From: Tubulanus polymorphus
Lineage: Eukaryota; Nemertea; Palaeonemertea; Tubulaniformes; Tubulanidae
Assembly: GCF_964204645.1 (NCBI RefSeq)
Contig: NC_134032.1
Span: 188,501 to 252,500, forward strand
DNA: 64,000 nt
Direction of reading: 5' to 3'
Shown in pieces: positions 23,213 through 35,056 of the stretch; position 1 is the first letter of the stretch; every line of letters begins with the position of its first letter. The notes under the pieces are model-generated. The model was given only the letters and a program-made list of their open reading frames with translations, was not told where the DNA came from and searched no databases. A program made the translations under genes and the position numbers.

Positions 23213-24134
23213 CACCCAGACACTATGTACAACAATACGACTCTCACAGAAGCCTGGGAACCAATTACCGAGTTACCATATCCGATTTGAATACCAACCC
23301 CCCCCCCCCCCTCCCCCCTTCAATTCAGACTCGAGCTGTTTCAAGTAAAATCCAAATTGTAAATTGACTAAAAAGTTTATCAAAATCTTCCCAGAAATAT
23401 TGTAAGTGGTTACCACCATGTTTTACTCTAAAATGATATGTCTGAAAACTATTTTTCTACAAATGGTCATAATCCATAATTGTAGGATTTTAAGTCGGAT
23501 AACTGCATCACAGATATTGTGATTTTGAGTGATACAATAACTGTTTAAACTTTAACTTATTTAGAAATCTAGAATATTCTGAAATTCAAGCAAGTAAACA
23601 TTCAATTCGGAAGAACTAAGGGAGTAGTCAAACATGATTAACAGACGATTAAAATAAGAAAACGAACAACAAGCATCAGCTGTCAAAAGCGAACGACGAA
23701 CCCTGAACATAGATTATAATAATGGTTCCCCAAAGAACCCTGTCAAACCATCTGATGATATTGAAAATAATCATTTCCAAGAACCTTTTGTATGGAATGG
23801 TCTTCAAAATCCCTGTCAAGAACCCTGTATGATTATATCGAAGAGGTTGGTTCTTTCAAATAACCCTTTGTACGGAATGGTTCATCAATAACCTTTTCCA
23901 GGGGTTATTTATAGAACCTTATAATAAAAGATTCAATGAAGAAACTTTCAGGGTTCTCCCGCTGGGAGGTAAATCGAAGAACCCTAAGACGTTCTACCGT
24001 AGAACCCTATGTTCTGATAGTGCAAATTAGTAAGACTTACCTAAATACCCCGATAAACAGATCAACAAGATCGAAATGCATTTGAAGAAAGTCGTCGGGA
24101 TTCTTATTCCAAACAACATCAGTGCTACATTCAT
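19570..24134 (-). CDS. Secreted double PAN/apple-domain protein, 4 coding exons
   Basis: Exons (minus strand): 24134-24041, 22730-22443, 20781-20610, 19777-19570. They total 762 nt, 253 residues, with junction phases 1, 1 and 2 that all close. The first exon encodes a signal peptide (core FFKCISILLICLSGYL). Two repeated PAN/apple-like modules follow, at about 32-130 and 132-226. Each has W(V/I) near the start, the pattern DITECRSKC or VADCKKAC, a mid Cys, a C-x-L-S segment and a final W-x-C. A Thr-rich stretch (STTTSTTTEVATTTDTTT) then suggests an O-glycosylated tail. The last exon is read to TAA through a potential GTAAGG donor at 19610, so a longer alternative 3' end is possible. PAN modules bind proteins or carbohydrates, but the ligand is not known here. 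The gene converges on the lectin gene. Confidence 0.68.
20100..20480. repeat. About 48-bp repeat, CTTAAGACCAGTCTAAGC type
   Basis: About seven copies of TTAAGACCAGTCTAAGCTCA followed by TTTTGGTTCTATAACCAATC. It is the reverse orientation of the 12220-12420 family and lies in the last intron of the PAN gene. Confidence 0.85.
21055..22417 (+). repeat. 167-bp satellite array C (PAN gene intron)
   Basis: Eight core copies at 167-bp spacing (21144, 21311, 21478, 21645, 21812, 21979, 22146, 22313). The last monomer has two deletions and ends at TTCATCAAT, about 25 bases from the GTAAGT donor of the exon at 22443. The monomer reads on the + strand, opposite to the host gene. Confidence 0.95.
22855..24040. 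other. First intron of the PAN gene (part): microsatellites and degenerate repeats
   Basis: It holds a (GTAATC) run at 23045-23062, the ACAG/CGCA microsatellite at 23134-23215, a C-run near 23300, and a block at 23720-24010 rich in GAACCCT and AGGGTTCT copies that may be a decayed foldback element. No exon is seen. Confidence 0.5.
23134..23215. repeat. ACAG / CGCA microsatellite
   Basis: (ACAG)n and (ACGG)n are followed by (CGCA)n. Confidence 0.9.
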
Positions 24135-24762
24135 GATCGAAGGTAACTCTAAGAGTGAGATATTCGAATTATCGCGTGTTTGTAGATAGCTTTATGATAA
24201 GGCCCTTAAAGATAATCCTTTTACAACTGGTATTGCACACGGACTGGCGATAACGTTGCTAATACCATAAACGGCCAGGTTGTGATAGAATAAATCGATT
24301 TCAATCGACTTAAACACGCAATTGTTTCATCATAATCGGATGTGAATGGAATTAAAAAAAACATTTTCCTCAACAAGTAGAATAGATGCCAGACTTGATA
24401 AATGGCTGCCTGGATAGACGCACATTCTGAAGCTGGAGATCTAGAACTTTGCAATACGATACCTGCACCGCAACTGTGGCAAGCAAGGATTCCCAATAAA
24501 GTACTATCCGTCACTGTTAGAATGATACCGAAGATGTAATAAAGAAAATCCTTTGACAAAATAGATTGAGTAGTAAATAGTTATTGGTATCGTTTATTGA
24601 TTAAATACACACGAAACGATTTACAACAAAGCAAATTAGATTCGAGCTTCACAACTCGACGTGAAATATCAGAAACTCGACGTAAACTCTCGTAAACTGA
24701 CATTTTGTGTTTGTCCAATAGACAGGAGGCTATTACAGCTAAACAGATACAGATACAGATAC

Positions 24763-24895
<133 letters not shown>

Positions 24896-25776
24896 GAATA
24901 CATAAGGCATACGATAGATATCTAATACCAAAATCGACTCAGTCGATTCAAAAAGAAAACGATAAATTGTTAAACAGTAAATAACGACCCAGCAGGAAAC
25001 CCATGATTAGTGATAAAAACCAAGGTATGATGATATAATATCTAGCAATAGTTTTATAGAATAAGGACATAGGAATAATATTATACACATTACAATATTT
25101 ACATTAGAATTGTAGATTTCACAGTTCATCCTAACTATAAAGAGGAATCGGCTAAATGGGAACCAAATCCTGTCCTAGGACACGTAGAATCGGCTTTTTA
25201 ATATTATATACATTACAATATTTACATTAGAATTGTAGATTTCACAGTTCATCCTAACTATAAACAGGAATCGGCTAAATGGGAACCAAATCCTGTCCTA
25301 GGACACGTAGAATCGGCTTTTTAATATTATATACATTACAATATTTACATTAGCTCATAGTGTATTTTACAGCTAATCTATACTATAAACAGGAATCCGC
25401 TTTTAATCTATATTATAAAGAGAAATCGGCGTCTGATAAGATTTTTGTCTCAATGTAAAAGCGAATACCAGCAGTACGGTGTATCTAGGTAATATTGTTC
25501 TTTTTCTTTTCGTTTCGAGACCACATGTCCCCGGACGATTTGTGGCCGTCCATTCTATATTGTAATATATCATGTTCGTAATAAAAACTCAATAGTTAAA
25601 AACCCGGTGCACCCGCGGTCCCGCGTGGTCTCCTCGGGAACAAGAGATCATCACATGCATATCCAAATTCACAAAGACTAAGGCAATTTTAGATTATATT
25701 AACATTGAAAATGTTAAAAAAAGACATCCTGCAATTTTGTAATTTCGAAAATTTTGTAAATTCGAACCTAACTATA

Positions 25777-25951
25777 GTCAAGCCCCGATATACGGCCCTC
25801 CCATTTACCGCCCTCGCCAGGTTTTCTCAATGTACATCTCTATACAAATACATAATAAAACACCCCCGATATACCGCCATACTCTCTATACCGCCAAAAT
25901 CGTTCTGCACCGATGTGGGCGGGCGGTATATCGGGGGTGGACTTGTATATG
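25777..25951. mobile_element. Foldback MITE in duplication copy 1
   Basis: The inverted ends CAAGCCCCGATATACGG and CCGCCC...GGGCGGTATATCGGGGGTGGACTTG are bounded by TATA on both sides. The interior contains TTTACCGCC and ATACCGCC subrepeats. The copy at 34570-34737 is orthologous. Confidence 0.65.
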
Positions 25952-26267
25952 TAATTCAAAATCTGATTTCAACATCACACCCCGCTGTTTCGTTCCGGGC
26001 AGGTGTGGTTTGTATTATGGAAAACCAAATCAAGTAAGATCAAATCTACCAATCAAATAAGAGGGACGGACAATCCCTATTCAAAGATAAAAGTTATAAC
26101 TGTGAAGTTAAATAATCAACTAAGAATAATGTTGGGAAATAATAATCGTGTATAATCGACAGTTCATCGGCACCTGCAGCGCCCTCTATATCCGAGCAAT
26201 ATTCACGAGTAGCATTTCATTGTATACACGTCGTTCTCGAACCCTAGAATCGGTTTAGACTTCGGTT

Positions 26268-28429
26268 CTAAATCGGGGGAGTCAATACAGTGTTTATATT
26301 GTAAAATCTCAATGAGTTCTGTTTATCACTGTTATCCCAGTGGCAGATAATTACAGCGTTACTGTTTAACACGTGATGTATCTCACATGTCACACTGTCT
26401 GTAGAGTTCAGTATTATACGCGGGTGATCTATAAACCCCTGATCATTATATCTGATACTGATAACAGCACCTCTATTAGTATCAGATTCTACCGATAGCA
26501 ATACTTGATTATCATTAATAACACACGGGTATCCTGCACATGGATCAAATGTCAGTCCGCAATCGTTCATATAAATAAAACTGATCAGTTCTGCTTCTTG
26601 TGTTAGATACAATAATCGACGCGTCCGCGAACAGTAGATAAACATGCGTCCCCGCGTGTCCACATCGAAACTGTTGGTATACTTGTAATATCCACCCGGG
26701 AGCTGATAGTTCTTCACTCGGTTCCTATCAATCAATCTGTTTACAGGGTTTTCTCGTAAAGGTAAAACATGAATGTCACTATCTCTATCTCCTGTCTGTA
26801 TATAGATATTGTGATCACGGACCACTAAGGATGCACAGACTCCAGGCAGGAGATCATCGATTTCTTCTTCGAAGAGTTTTTCCATATTTTTATATTTTCT
26901 CAGGATGTATTCACTGGTTTTCCACACGACCACAAACAGAAACCCGTTACCATCAGTAGCGAGTCCATGTATCTTACCATCAATATCTATGTATCTCTGT
27001 ATATTATCATCATTCACACTATATATATAATCAGTCGAGCACCACTCCGCACATATAACACGTGACTGTTCACCCTCGTGTTCACCGGGTATTGACGTCA
27101 TCAGGTCGGGTGAGAAGTCTGTATCTACCTGTTTATTGACCGTCAATGAATCGATTATTCCTACACGTAGCCGCGTGACGTCATCGATAAATCCCTCCAG
27201 TTTATCAATTCTCCCTATGACGTCCTCAGTAGATCGTTCCGCTCTATCCATTCTCTCTATGTCATCATCAACAGATCCCTCCACATTTCCAATTCTCTCT
27301 TTGACGTCATCAGTAGATCTTTCCACTTTATAATTTCTCCGTATGAAGTCATCATTGATATTAGTCAGTTTTGTCTCCAATGCTTTAAGTTGCTGTTCAG
27401 TACAGCATTGGTTCAGCCTCTCTTCAAGTTGTTGTTCAGTACAGAACCGGTTCAGCCTCTCTTCAAGTTGTTGTTCAGTACAGAACCGGTTCTGCCTCTC
27501 TTCAACTGTTTCTATAGTGCGTTTCAATTGACAGAATTGATTTTCTAAATTATCGTGAAACTGTCTGACATGTTCTATAAAAGAACTATGTCGTTCATCA
27601 ATGTCTGATCGAACTGTTCGGGTTTCACTGATCGGCACACCTACTGAATTTACTTTATACAAATTATGTGCAGATGTCTGGTTTGAAGCGATCACATGAA
27701 GCCCCGACACTAATGAATGCGGGGCTTGTTGAAGATGTGTTTTTAAGTTTCGCGCTGTTTCATCGTCTGAGCATTTAACGATAAACACATGAATCGCTGG
27801 ACAGTGATTAAACCCGATATGATGATTCGGTATCTCTACACCAGGGGGCGCTTCTCTCCATTCTAATTTCACCTGAAATTGAAAGAACGTTATTTTACTC
27901 TCACATCGCCAAGTCACAGTTTCTAGCTAGTAGACCTGTCGATAATACAGTGTCATCCAAATGCAGAATTACTTTTAGTATTTCATGAAGTACATTTCAT
28001 GATCAAAGTACATAATGAAAAATGTTTTTATGAGACTAATTTGTTGCTGGATTCTTGACCTTCAAATTCATCATATCGGGGTCAACGATTAATTAAACAT
28101 TTAAATTATACAGAAATCAGATATTTCTCTGGGGTCGGAACGATGTTTACCTCGTCAAACGGCATCATTTGTACATTTATAACTTGTTCCGTATAGATCG
28201 ATTTCAGTTCACATTTTATGTGGTTCTCTAATTCTTCTGTCCACATCTGTATCGGTAGTTGTAATTGATCACCAACAGTAGCGATCAGATCACATTCTAA
28301 ATCGAACAACGGTTGAAAGTAATAATTCTGTATTGTTCTGTAGTCGTTGTCGTGATCCGACCAAACACCGATCTTGCGACCACGATAAGAAACTGCGAGC
28401 TCGAATCTGTATGTGGAATTAGACGCCAT
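26268..28429 (-). CDS. Uncharacterised coiled-coil protein with propeller-like C-terminus, copy 1
   Basis: Two exons: 28429-28151 (ATG; 93 codons) and 27872-26268, joined in phase 0 across a 278-base intron (AG-GTAAAC to TTTCAG-GTG), giving 627 residues. Residues 1-160 form a soluble N-terminal region of unknown fold. From about 190 come three 13-residue repeats of the type FCTEQQLEERLNR, then a coiled coil with ERSTDDVKERI / EGSVDDDIERM / ERSTEDVIGRI repeats to about 350. The remainder (YIYSVNDDNIQRY, ATDGNGFLFVVV, DVDTRGRMFIYC, ISFIYMNDCGLTFDP) repeats short beta-strand and turn patterns like a beta propeller. The arrangement is reminiscent of TRIM-NHL proteins without the RING and B-box. 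No signal peptide is seen, so it is probably intracellular. The paralogue is at 35057-37253. Function unknown. Confidence 0.82.
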
Positions 28430-28581
28430 GTTGTTTTTGGGCGTTTTCTAACTGTAGATTGTGCAGGCGTGACCTCCTCACGCGCGCGGGTCTCACGCGT
28501 CTTGCTAAAGTTAAAACCACGCGGCACTGATTACACGAAACAGCGATAAGAGAAGACAAATGTATTTACGAGGACTAGGAC

Positions 28582-28855
28582 GGGTCGGAGACCCACTCTT
28601 CCAGTCTGAACGGTGTCTCCTGACGGGTGGGAGACCCACTCTTCCAGTCTGAACAGTGTCTCCTGACGGGTGGAAGACCCACTCTTCCAGTCTGAACGGT
28701 GTCTCCTGACGGGTGGGAGACCCACTCTTCCAGTCTGAACGGTGTCTCCTGACGGGTGTGAGACCCACTCTTCCAGTCTGAACGGTGTCTCCTGACGGGA
28801 GGGAGATCCACTCTTCCAGTCTGAACGGTGTCTCCTGGCGGGTGGGAGACCCACT
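28582..28855. repeat. 43-bp minisatellite beside gene copy 1
   Basis: About seven units of AGACCCACTCTTCCAGTCTG followed by AACGGTGTCTCCTGACGGGTGGG, starting about 150 bases upstream of the minus-strand gene's ATG. The same sequence is greatly expanded at the other gene copy. Confidence 0.95.
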
Positions 28856-28959
28856 CTCTTCTAGTCCGTGCCCATCCCTCTTCGACATACTTTCCCTAGC
28901 TCTGGCCGCTCCTCAAATACTATGTCGTCGAGCACTACATGAAGCAATGGAACCTGTCC

Positions 28960-29600
28960 CTAGGATCCATGTGCAGTCAACCCATGCTGTTATTGGTTGT
29001 ACTTGTTCGGCGGAAAAGCTCGTGTCTGCCGAACAAGTACTTTTCCAGGCCGCCTGCGACTATATCGTCACCCGTTCCCCCGTGCCCCCGAACCCACCTA
29101 TCAATGCAGCGCAGGCTGGATCACACCAAAACACTTTGAATTCATTAATCAATTTTCCTAGACCCGCACTCCACCCACCTAAGCGACAGAAATTTGATGG
29201 TAAGGCCTCGGGTGATTTCGGTCAGTTCATTCATGATTTTGAGGGTCTGGTTGGCCAGAGGATGCTCCAGCAGTGCTGCCGGCATATTTGACGGACGTGG
29301 CAAGATGACGTTATAACTTTGACTTATCAATGTCTAGGTCCAGACACGTACTCGTTTGTTGAAGAGGGGCTGCTGGCAAAGTTAGACCCAAAAGAACTTC
29401 ACTAGAAGCAAGAGCAAGCGTGTTACATGCCCATAAACAGGGATCGAATGAGCCGGTGAAGTCATACTTGGAGGACCTCACCTCTAAGTTTGCTAAATTG
29501 AAAACCACTCCTCAGACGCGATTGCAAGTCTTCTTGTTAGGGTTACGGACGGATTTGAAGAAGTTTGTTTTAACTCAACGATTGATGAGGCTGTTAATCA
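28960..29600 (+). pseudogene. Decayed LTR-retrotransposon gag fragment
   Basis: One frame gives KRQKFDGKASGDFGQFIHDF (about 29188-29250), the typical start of a Ty3-type gag domain. A second frame from about 29390 gives SLEARASVLHAHKQGSNEP, then VKSYLEDLTSKFAKLK and FLLGLRTDLKKFVL, the usual later part of the domain. The parts are separated by a frame change and a stop. No pol or LTR was found nearby, so this is a remnant. Confidence 0.6.
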
Positions 29601-29791
29601 GCAATAATTTACACAACAAGGTCCTCCTGTATCGCGCTCAGTATCCGCTCGTAAAGGGAAAGAGCATGATTAAATGAAATCTATACTATAAAGGAGAAAC
29701 TGTCATGACCAGTTTGTGCGAAATCTATTCATTGGTCATGAAACTTTGCTTGTATTCATTCTTATGGTAAAGATAACAATTTCATTTGGAT

Positions 29792-29926
29792 CCTGGGGCC
29801 AGTTGCATAGTCATGGCTTAGACTTAAGACCAACTTCGTTCTATAGCCAATCTAACAACTTAAGACCAGTCTTAAGATTTAAGACGAATTATGGACTTAA
29901 GTCACAACTGTGCAACTGGCCCCAGG
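29792..29926. mobile_element. Foldback MITE, CTGGGGCCAGTTGCA type
   Basis: Perfect 16-bp terminal inverted repeats (CCTGGGGCCAGTTGCA) enclose copies of the CTTAAGACC...CTTAAGACCAGTCTTAAG motif. Confidence 0.8.
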
Positions 29927-30639
29927 GTCTTATTCCACCCGTATTTAAATTCCCAAAATCCAAGAAGATTCCACCAGACGTTGGCAGTATAGTAGATGGT
30001 TAATTGGGATTTTGTCAGGCTGATATTTAAGGGGCCTATTAAAACTAAGGAGGGGTATACCAGTCACTCTCAGTACTGGGAGAACAAATTGCAAAAACAT
30101 TTACTGTTATAGACCGAGGACATGACATTGCTTGATGAGTTTTAATTGGAAAGGTCAATCGGGATTTATTAGGCAGTTATTTTTCTACAAACAAAAATTT
30201 TCAGAATTTTCCAACCCATCGAGGATGGGTATTTCTGCTGGTTACTTGTAGTGCGTCATATCGACCTTCACTTGGTCAACAGTGACGGTAAAATCCCGCT
30301 TTAACGATGGACGAGCCACTTGAAAAATCGTCGGTAATTTGAACTGAAGTGTATATAATTCAAAGGGCAAATTATGACTCTCCAAACTCACAACAACAAC
30401 GGGCCAGTTTCCGACATATTGTGACGGGTACAACCACTAGGCAATATATATGAATTCCACCAACCAAACAACCAGTTACTATAATAAAAAGCAAAGTCGC
30501 CCAGATTACAGTTGTTGAAACACGTTCTCAGTGGATACATGATAAAAGACTATAAACTAAACAGAAATCAAAAATAGCTAAAATACAAAGAGTATGAAAG
30601 TAAATAAAATAAATAAGATAATATAGAATAAATAATATA

Positions 30640-31180
30640 AAATTAAAAATAAATAAATGAATAAATCATTGCATAGTCTTCATATAATGAAAATAGTCAG
30701 GAAACTCGTGAGAATACTGCAAACAGTGACAGGGGTGAACCGCATCCCTGCAACGCCAACATTCGTCATCAGCAGGCGGCCGACGCCTGCCGTTACCAGA
30801 GACAACTGCTTCCAAATGGCCTACACGGAATTGGTCTTTGGCCAATTCGTTCTGTAGCTCGAAGGCAATGCCAGGATACTCGTTTCTTGCCAGTTCTGCT
30901 AGCTCATCAGCATAACGTTCGACCGATCCGTTGTCTTTTGGTCCCTCCCTTTCAACAACACCTTAAAGTCATTCACAGTCTTTCTTTGTTGGAAACGGGA
31001 TAGCCGCCGACAGAAATCATCATACGACAGGCTTTTGTCGAGACGTAAGTTCGAGACAGCCTGGTAAGCCTCATGTTCAAGTCGCATCAGCAGGTGTGAT
31101 TTGATTAGTTCGCCCCCGTCGACTGCCTGACAAGATGGTGAAATACGTATTTTGTGACATAGCAAATTGTGTGACAACAG
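30640..31180 (-). pseudogene. Decayed retroelement gag fragment with zinc-knuckle-like end
   Basis: The minus strand gives LLMRLEHEAYQAVSNLRL and LSYDDFCRRLSRFQQR. After a frame change it continues as RYADELAELARNEYPGIAFE, LQNELAKDQFRVGHLEAVV and a Cys-rich CWRCRDAVHPCHC. This order is typical of gag followed by nucleocapsid in invertebrate LTR elements. The frameshift and lack of pol indicate a dead fragment, different from the one at 28960. Confidence 0.6.
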
Positions 31181-32750
31181 AATGACACTGATATCTCTAA
31201 CTTAACTCGAATCACAAAGACCAACTCTTGACCAGAAAGTAGGCCTAAATCCAATCCTAATTCCAATTGCATACTCGCTCGTGTAGTTATTAATAAATTC
31301 CAGCTCTTTAAACCTCATCACTGTATCAGAATCTAGGTGTTTCACCACTTGTTATTTGGAATCTAATTTCATGATGATTAATGCTGGATTCGTTAATCTC
31401 TTTGATTCGTGATTGAGGTTACTTTCTGAAATTAAACCGATATACATATACTAACAATTAAACCTGGATTGACTTTTCAATTTATGTTTCATCCGTTTTT
31501 CAAACTTACCATGATACAACAACAATTCATTCTGTGCATGTTTTAGCTCATTCAATTTAATAAGTATATAACTTCTAATTCTTAAGAAATTCTGAGTTGT
31601 ATCTCAGAAAATCAACATCAGAACACACACAATGACCTACAATAGACAATCAACAGAATATTTGTAGATAAGTATTCATTTACTGTTCACAAGTTTTAAA
31701 AGACATTGAAGTGAAGTAAGTGAAGTCACCTGTCGTATAGGCTAATATTTTCACCACACTGAATTGACTGCAATGTCCAGTGTCACATTCAGCATAATCA
31801 ATCAGTCATCTTGAGTGAACAGACAAATTGCCGGTGTCGTGGCCTCTGCTGCATGGCTGGTTCAGTTCAGTAAGTCAGTCAGTGGAGATTGATTTTTCCA
31901 TCTCAAGTTCGTCGGTCTTCTTGTCGATTGACGACCGTTCCTTTGCGAGCAGGGTAGATTTAGATGTTGCTGTAACGGAGACATACTGCCTTGCATGTCG
32001 ATATCTTCGAGGCCACACGCAGTACAGGTTCTCGCAGAAGCGTTACCTGATAGTTTTGGTCGAGTTTCTTTCTCCCATTGATGTAGAAACCGACTTTTTA
32101 AGAGGTCCATGGAACGTAAATCGAGACACTCTGGAGGCGGCCATGTTACATGGTTCACGTGATGAAATACTGAAATCTGATTGGATCCGTATATTCCGCG
32201 GAAGATGGCGGACGGGTTAAACCTGTCCTATTCTGACTACGAATGCAGGTGGCGCAGAATTAGACTGGTTACCGGTCTCTATCTTCATATTGAATGGAAC
32301 CGGCAACCAGTCTAGGTACATTAGGCCATGTGTTCCGCTTTGGCGGTCAAACTAATTAGGATCAGAAAATGTCAGCGTCGGTCTTATCTTGTCGTCACGT
32401 ATGTTAATAGGCCCAAAAGTCAGTTGAAAGTACCTACCTACTGCACCGATAAAAACTGATCGCAGCAGGTCGCGTATTATTAGGTTCGAATCTGTCAAAT
32501 GTATCGAAATTTTCTTCAATTGCCATCAATTCTGCATAGCATGATGGTGCGCCTTTACTAAAGGAAAGCTTCACAGCTACATATCTCATCGTTTATCAAT
32601 CTACAGTATTCAAAATTAAGTCGTTCCATATGAAGATTAAACATAAGGGCCGAAATGTTCTCATGGCGTCAAACTTTCTGTGAGGTGACTCGACCGTCTC
32701 TCGCAGTCGCAAGACCGACCAGTCCTACGCCTAGATTTACTCATTCACCC
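31180..32750. other. Between duplication copies: no confirmed gene
   Basis: Mostly AT-rich. At 32046-32144 (minus) a short frame begins in a good start context (AACATGGCCGCC; MAASRVSRFTFHGPLKKS) and ends at a GTAACG donor-like site. Just upstream on that strand is the sequence complementary to AAGATGGCGG (32203-32212), a YY1-like promoter motif. This could be the first exon of a minus-strand gene, but no following exon was found. An inverted pair (TAGACTGGTTACCGGT / ACCGGCAACCAGTCTA) lies at 32261-32313. Confidence 0.35.
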
Positions 32751-32800
32751 GATGAAGCTTCTATACATTAGTAGCGAAACCTCGCATTTCAAATAAACCA
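32749..32800 (+). other. Third variant of the GANGA-stem-GAAAC hairpin
   Basis: CCCGATGAAGCTTCTA, then TAGTAGCGAAACCTCG and AATAAACC. It follows the same plan as the other hairpin elements here: GATGA, one base, a short stem (GCT/AGC), GAAAC, then AATAAA. It ends within ten bases of the left edge of duplication copy 2. Confidence 0.5.
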
Positions 32801-33038
32801 GTTACACCAATAAAGTACTATCCGTCACTGTTAGAATGTTACCGAAGATGTAATAAAGAAAATCCTTTGACAAAATATATTGAGTAGTAAATAGTTATTG
32901 GTATCGTTTATTGATTAAATACACACGAAACGATTTACAACAAAGCAAATTAGGATTGAGCTCAACTCGACGCGAAATATCAGAAACTCGTAAACTGACA
33001 TTTTGTGTTAGACAGGCGGCTATTACAGCTAAATAGGT

Positions 33039-33039
<1 letters not shown>

Positions 33040-33114
<75 letters not shown>
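33040..33114. repeat. (TA)n microsatellite
   Basis: The copy-2 counterpart of the longer TA tract at 24766-24892. Confidence 0.95.
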
Positions 33115-33117
<3 letters not shown>

Positions 33118-33609
33118 TATATAAGGCATACGATAGATATTTAATATCAAAATATAATATCAAATTAAAAATCGACCCAGTCGATTTAAAAAGAAAACGA
33201 TAAATTGTTAAACAGTAAATAACGACCCACCACCAGGGAACCCATGATTAGTGATAAAAACCAAGGTATGATGATATAATATCTAGCAATAGTTTTATAG
33301 AATAAGGACATAGGAATAATATTATACACATTACAATATTTACATTAGAATTGTAGATTTCACAGTTCATCCTAACTATAAAGAGGAATCGGCTAAATGG
33401 GAACCAAATCCTGTCCTAGGACACGTAGAATCGGCTTTTTAATATTATACACATTACAATATTTACATTAGCTCATTGTGTATTATACAGATAATCTATA
33501 CTATAAACAGGAATCCGCTTTTAATCTATATTATAAAGAGAAATCGGCGTCTGATAAGATTTTTGTCTGAATATAAAAGCGAATACCAGCAGTACGGTGT
33601 ATCAAGGTA

Positions 33610-34265
33610 ATCATTGAATTGAGGTAATAGTGGAATTGTTTTAATTAAATGATTAATTCGAAATTCGGTTATTACGATGATTTTTCATTTTCCCACGGAC
33701 AGGTACTAACGAGGTTCCACTGTAAGACACGTAAAATCATATAAATCGGCACCAAACACTTAAAAGTCAGTTAGACATGTATAAGTGAACAAATTCGTGG
33801 CTGCAAATAACAGGAGTGCGGGCCAGAATCGACTGGTCCAAAAATTGCCTGTAATCGATCACAGCGCCGCCTTTCAACTGCCGGTTAAACTACCGTTGAC
33901 ACTATATGTACTATGCAAGAGAAAGCGAGCACTATTCACCGCGAGGCTCAGTTATCTGAGTTAGTCGACTGTAGTCGAACTAAACGAAACCGAATGTCCG
34001 TTAGTCGGAACTATATTCCGGAGATAGTTCGTAAATTAAGCGCATTCGGTTATTAGTTCCGACCACTAGTCGACTAGATACGAGAACTGAATTTAGCCCT
34101 GACAGCAGGACTGAGTGTATCAAATAGGCCACAATCTCTGTGACCCAAATTCACCACCTGCCTAACAAATCTAATAGTGCAGGTTATTTCGTGATTTTAG
34201 CAAAGCAAAATATAATCTGTAGAATGTAGACTTTCAACAATAATGAACCTAATATAATCATGTAA
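33610..34265. other. Sequence present only in duplication copy 2
   Basis: About 650 bases separate GTGTATCAAGGTAAT from ATAATGTTCTTTTTC. In copy 1 the flanks are joined directly. No gene is seen. A GTCGACTGTAGTCGAAC / GTCGACTAG inverted section near 33960-34080 suggests a small foldback element inside. Confidence 0.6.
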
Positions 34266-34569
34266 CCGATATATCTATGTTATAATGTTCTTTTTCTTTT
34301 CGTTTCGAGACCACATGTCCCCGGACGATTTGTGGCCGTCCATTCTATATTGTAATATATCATGTTCGTAATAAAAACTCAATAGTTAAAAACCCGGTGC
34401 ACCCGCGGTCCCGCGTGGTCTCCTCGGGAACAAGAGATCATCACATGCATATCCAAATTCACAAAGACTAAGGCAATTTTAGATTATATTAACATTGAAA
34501 ATGTTAAAAAAAGACATCCTGCAATTTTGTAATTTCGAAAATTTTGTAAATTCGAACCTAACTATAGTC

Positions 34570-34737
34570 AAGCCCCGATATACGGCCCTCCCATTTACCG
34601 CCCCCGCCAGGTTTTCTCAATGTACATCTCTATACAAATACATAGTAAAACACTCCCGATATACCGCCATACTCTCTATACCGCCAAAATCGTTCTGCAC
34701 CGATGTGGGCGGGAGGTATATCGGGGGTTGACTTGTA
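34570..34737. mobile_element. Foldback MITE in duplication copy 2
   Basis: Orthologous to 25777-25951. The right arm reads GGGAGGTATATCGGGGGTTG. Confidence 0.65.
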
Positions 34738-35056
34738 TATGTAATTCAAATCTCATTTCAACATCACACCCCGCTGTTTCGTTCCGGGCAGGTGTGGTTT
34801 GTATTATGGAAAACCAAATCAAGTAAGATCAAATCTACCAATCAAATAAGAGGGACGGACAATCCCTATTCAAAGATAAAAGTTATAACTGTGAAGTTAA
34901 ATAATCAACTAAGAATAATGTTGGGAAATAATAATCGTGTATAATCGACAGTTCATCGGCACCTGCAGCGCCCTCTATATCCGAGCAATATTCACGAGTA
35001 GCATTTCATTGTATACACGTCGTTCTCGAACCCTAGAATCGGTTTAGACTTCGGCT

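Noticed and set aside
24221-24559. 112-codon minus-strand frame with hydrophobic start
   Set aside because: It crosses the duplication edge; its first half is repeated sequence also present at 32810-32880 without the second half. No domain or splice support.
31828-32220. 130-codon + frame and 98-codon - frame
   Set aside because: They overlap on opposite strands with no domain. The region looks more like a promoter/first-exon area of a minus-strand gene, and even that is weak.
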